6,870 nt of DNA from positions 1-6,870 of the forward strand of contig CAJJLI010000108.1 of assembly GCA_905192625.1 (NCBI GenBank), given 5' to 3'. Position numbers and translations under genes: made by a program. This stretch comes from an uncultured Clostridium sp. Its GTDB lineage: Bacteria > Bacillota > Clostridia > Lachnospirales > Lachnospiraceae. Of this stretch, positions 6,310 to 6,870 are shown piece after piece. The stretch's first letter is position 1; the number at the start of each line of letters is the position of its first letter. The notes beneath the pieces are model-generated. The model did not search any database. It was not told the DNA's origin and saw only the letters and a list, made by a program, of their open reading frames with translations.

Positions 6310-6485
6310 ATAGTGAACTTTCATCCAATTAAAAGCGATACTTCAACTTTTAAAAACGTAATACTTCTATATATAAATACATTATTAGAATAAGGAGTGT
6401 CACGATGTAAAAGTAAAAAAGAAGGAGCAGTTTCAAGTGACTCTGCATCCTTCCATTTTTATGTCTATATTCTTATTTTAAAATA
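6310..6485. other. Convergent intergenic region with a start-stop oddity
   Basis: This spacer separates the XRE gene from the convergent SEC-C gene. It contains a good ribosome binding site, AAGGAG (6392-6397), 7 bases before an ATG (6405-6407) that is followed at once by TAA, and then the bidirectional terminator. No coding sequence is supportable. Confidence 0.5.
6415..6460. terminator. Bidirectional rho-independent terminator
   Basis: GAAGGA plus GCAG (6421-6430) pairs with CTGC (6443-6446) and TCCTTC (6448-6453), leaving a single bulged A (6447) and a 12-base loop. On the plus side it is followed by TTTTT (6456-6460), ending the XRE transcript. On the minus side the run of six A at 6415-6420 becomes six U, ending the SEC-C gene transcript. 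The position between convergent genes fits both roles. Confidence 0.85.
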
Positions 6486-6815
6486 TTATTTTCCACAGCA
6501 ATGTTTATATTTCTTACCGCTTCCGCATGGGCATGGATCATTTCTTCCAACTTTTTTATCTTTTACGATTGTGTTGGATTTCTTTTGTTTTAGATATAAT
6601 TCTTTTCTACGTCCATCGGATAAGATTTTTTTCCAAGCTGGTAACTCAAATAACCAAGAAGCATTTGCTTCTACCATGTTATAATATAATTTTTCTTTAT
6701 CAAATTTAAGACTAACCTTAGTATCTGCAGTCATCTCTTCGATAGGATTTGGAGTAACCAAACTTTCGTTGATTCCATCTAAAAAACCAACCATGTGTTG
6801 TAAGGATGCACCATA
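6486..6815 (-). CDS. SEC-C motif protein, C-terminal part (5' end lost at a junction)
   Basis: The visible part is 109 residues ending in [20 protein letters not shown], a textbook SEC-C motif (CxC plus CC) that binds zinc and is shared with the C-terminal tail of SecA. Ahead of it lies a helical region with [18 protein letters not shown] and [12 protein letters not shown], a pattern I recognise from small clostridial SEC-C proteins of roughly 160 residues whose role is unknown. Homology seems to begin at the Tyr codon at 6813-6815. The reading frame stays open to base 6870, but that upstream part (valine- and alanine-rich, GC-rich) is unlike the family and belongs to the foreign segment at 6816-6870. 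About 50 N-terminal residues are therefore missing here. The gene is convergent with the XRE gene and ends at a shared terminator. Confidence 0.85.
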   Translation of the reverse strand, partial: YGASLQHMVGFLDGINESLVTPNPIEEMTADTKVSLKFDKEKLYYNMVEANASWLFELPAWKKILSDGRRKELYLKQKKSNTIVKDKKVGRNDPCPCGSGKKYKHCCGK

Positions 6816-6870
6816 CCGGAATACTGGCAAAGCCACTACCACGGTGACGGCAACGCGCGTCGTCTGGCGC
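6816..6870 (+). CDS. kbaZ: Internal fragment of enterobacterial kbaZ (tagatose-1,6-bisphosphate aldolase subunit), both ends cut
   Basis: In the plus frame starting at 6816 the bases encode [19 protein letters not shown] recall this run from the C-terminal third of E. coli KbaZ, where it precedes RGYSYSDRVRYYWP. KbaZ is the non-catalytic stabilising subunit that works with KbaY in N-acetylgalactosamine and galactitol-type sugar use. GC content here is 36 of 55 bases, against roughly one third in the rest of the window, with codons such as CTG, GCG and CGT typical of E. coli. Immediately to the left the sequence is clostridial and belongs to the SEC-C gene on the other strand. The match is from memory and was not searched. 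It most likely marks a chimeric join and is not a resident gene. Confidence 0.7.

Noticed and set aside
6397..6684. Plus-strand open frame starting at GTG 6397
   Set aside because: It runs through the terminator hairpin and antisense to the SEC-C gene, and its own start overlaps the AAGGAG site.
6842..6842. GTG at 6840-6842 as the true start of the SEC-C protein
   Set aside because: It lies within the foreign GC-rich segment, has no ribosome binding site, and the frame stays open to the window edge; the family's N-terminal half is missing.

Overview
The window looks like chromosomal DNA from a low-GC Firmicute, most likely a Clostridia member of the Lachnospiraceae type. The composition is AT-rich, promoters are of the sigma-A TTGACA/TATAAT kind, and Shine-Dalgarno sites are AGGAGG-like. 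The proteins (clostridial ECF sigma factor, SEC-C protein, DUF4015 protein, REC/HD-GYP regulator) have the look of that group. The assignment rests on remembered family resemblance, not on a search.

Layout. At the left edge is the start of an ECF-type sigma factor gene (minus strand, cut by the edge). It is divergent from metF (557-1426, plus), and the 394-bp gap between them carries one extended -10 promoter for each side. A hairpin at 1476-1519 separates metF from a convergent minus-strand block. That block is a probable three-gene operon read from about 5684 down to 1540: a soluble cysteine-rich PAS histidine kinase, then a REC/HD-GYP response regulator, then a membrane-anchored DUF4015 putative glycoside hydrolase. 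The gaps are 12 and 34 bp, with one good promoter in front of the kinase and no terminator visible inside. To the right, a divergent XRE-family repressor-like gene (5962-6309, plus) has a near-consensus promoter and a perfect 8+8 inverted repeat upstream. A bidirectional terminator (6421-6453) then separates it from a convergent SEC-C zinc-motif protein gene.

How the genes may work together. The kinase and the regulator are almost certainly partners: a cytoplasmic signal would drive phosphorylation of a regulator whose output is c-di-GMP hydrolysis, not DNA binding. The co-transcribed DUF4015 protein would put a carbohydrate-active or cell-wall-related function at the membrane in the same response. 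This last step is inference from gene order.

The most striking oddity is at the right edge. The last 55 bases (6816-6870) switch abruptly to about 65% GC. In the plus frame they encode a peptide that matches, as I remember it, an internal stretch of E. coli KbaZ (tagatose-bisphosphate aldolase subunit). The junction cuts the SEC-C gene exactly where its family homology stops. I read this as a chimeric join (assembly or library artefact) more than as biology. I see no rRNA, tRNA, CRISPR array, insertion sequence or riboswitch.
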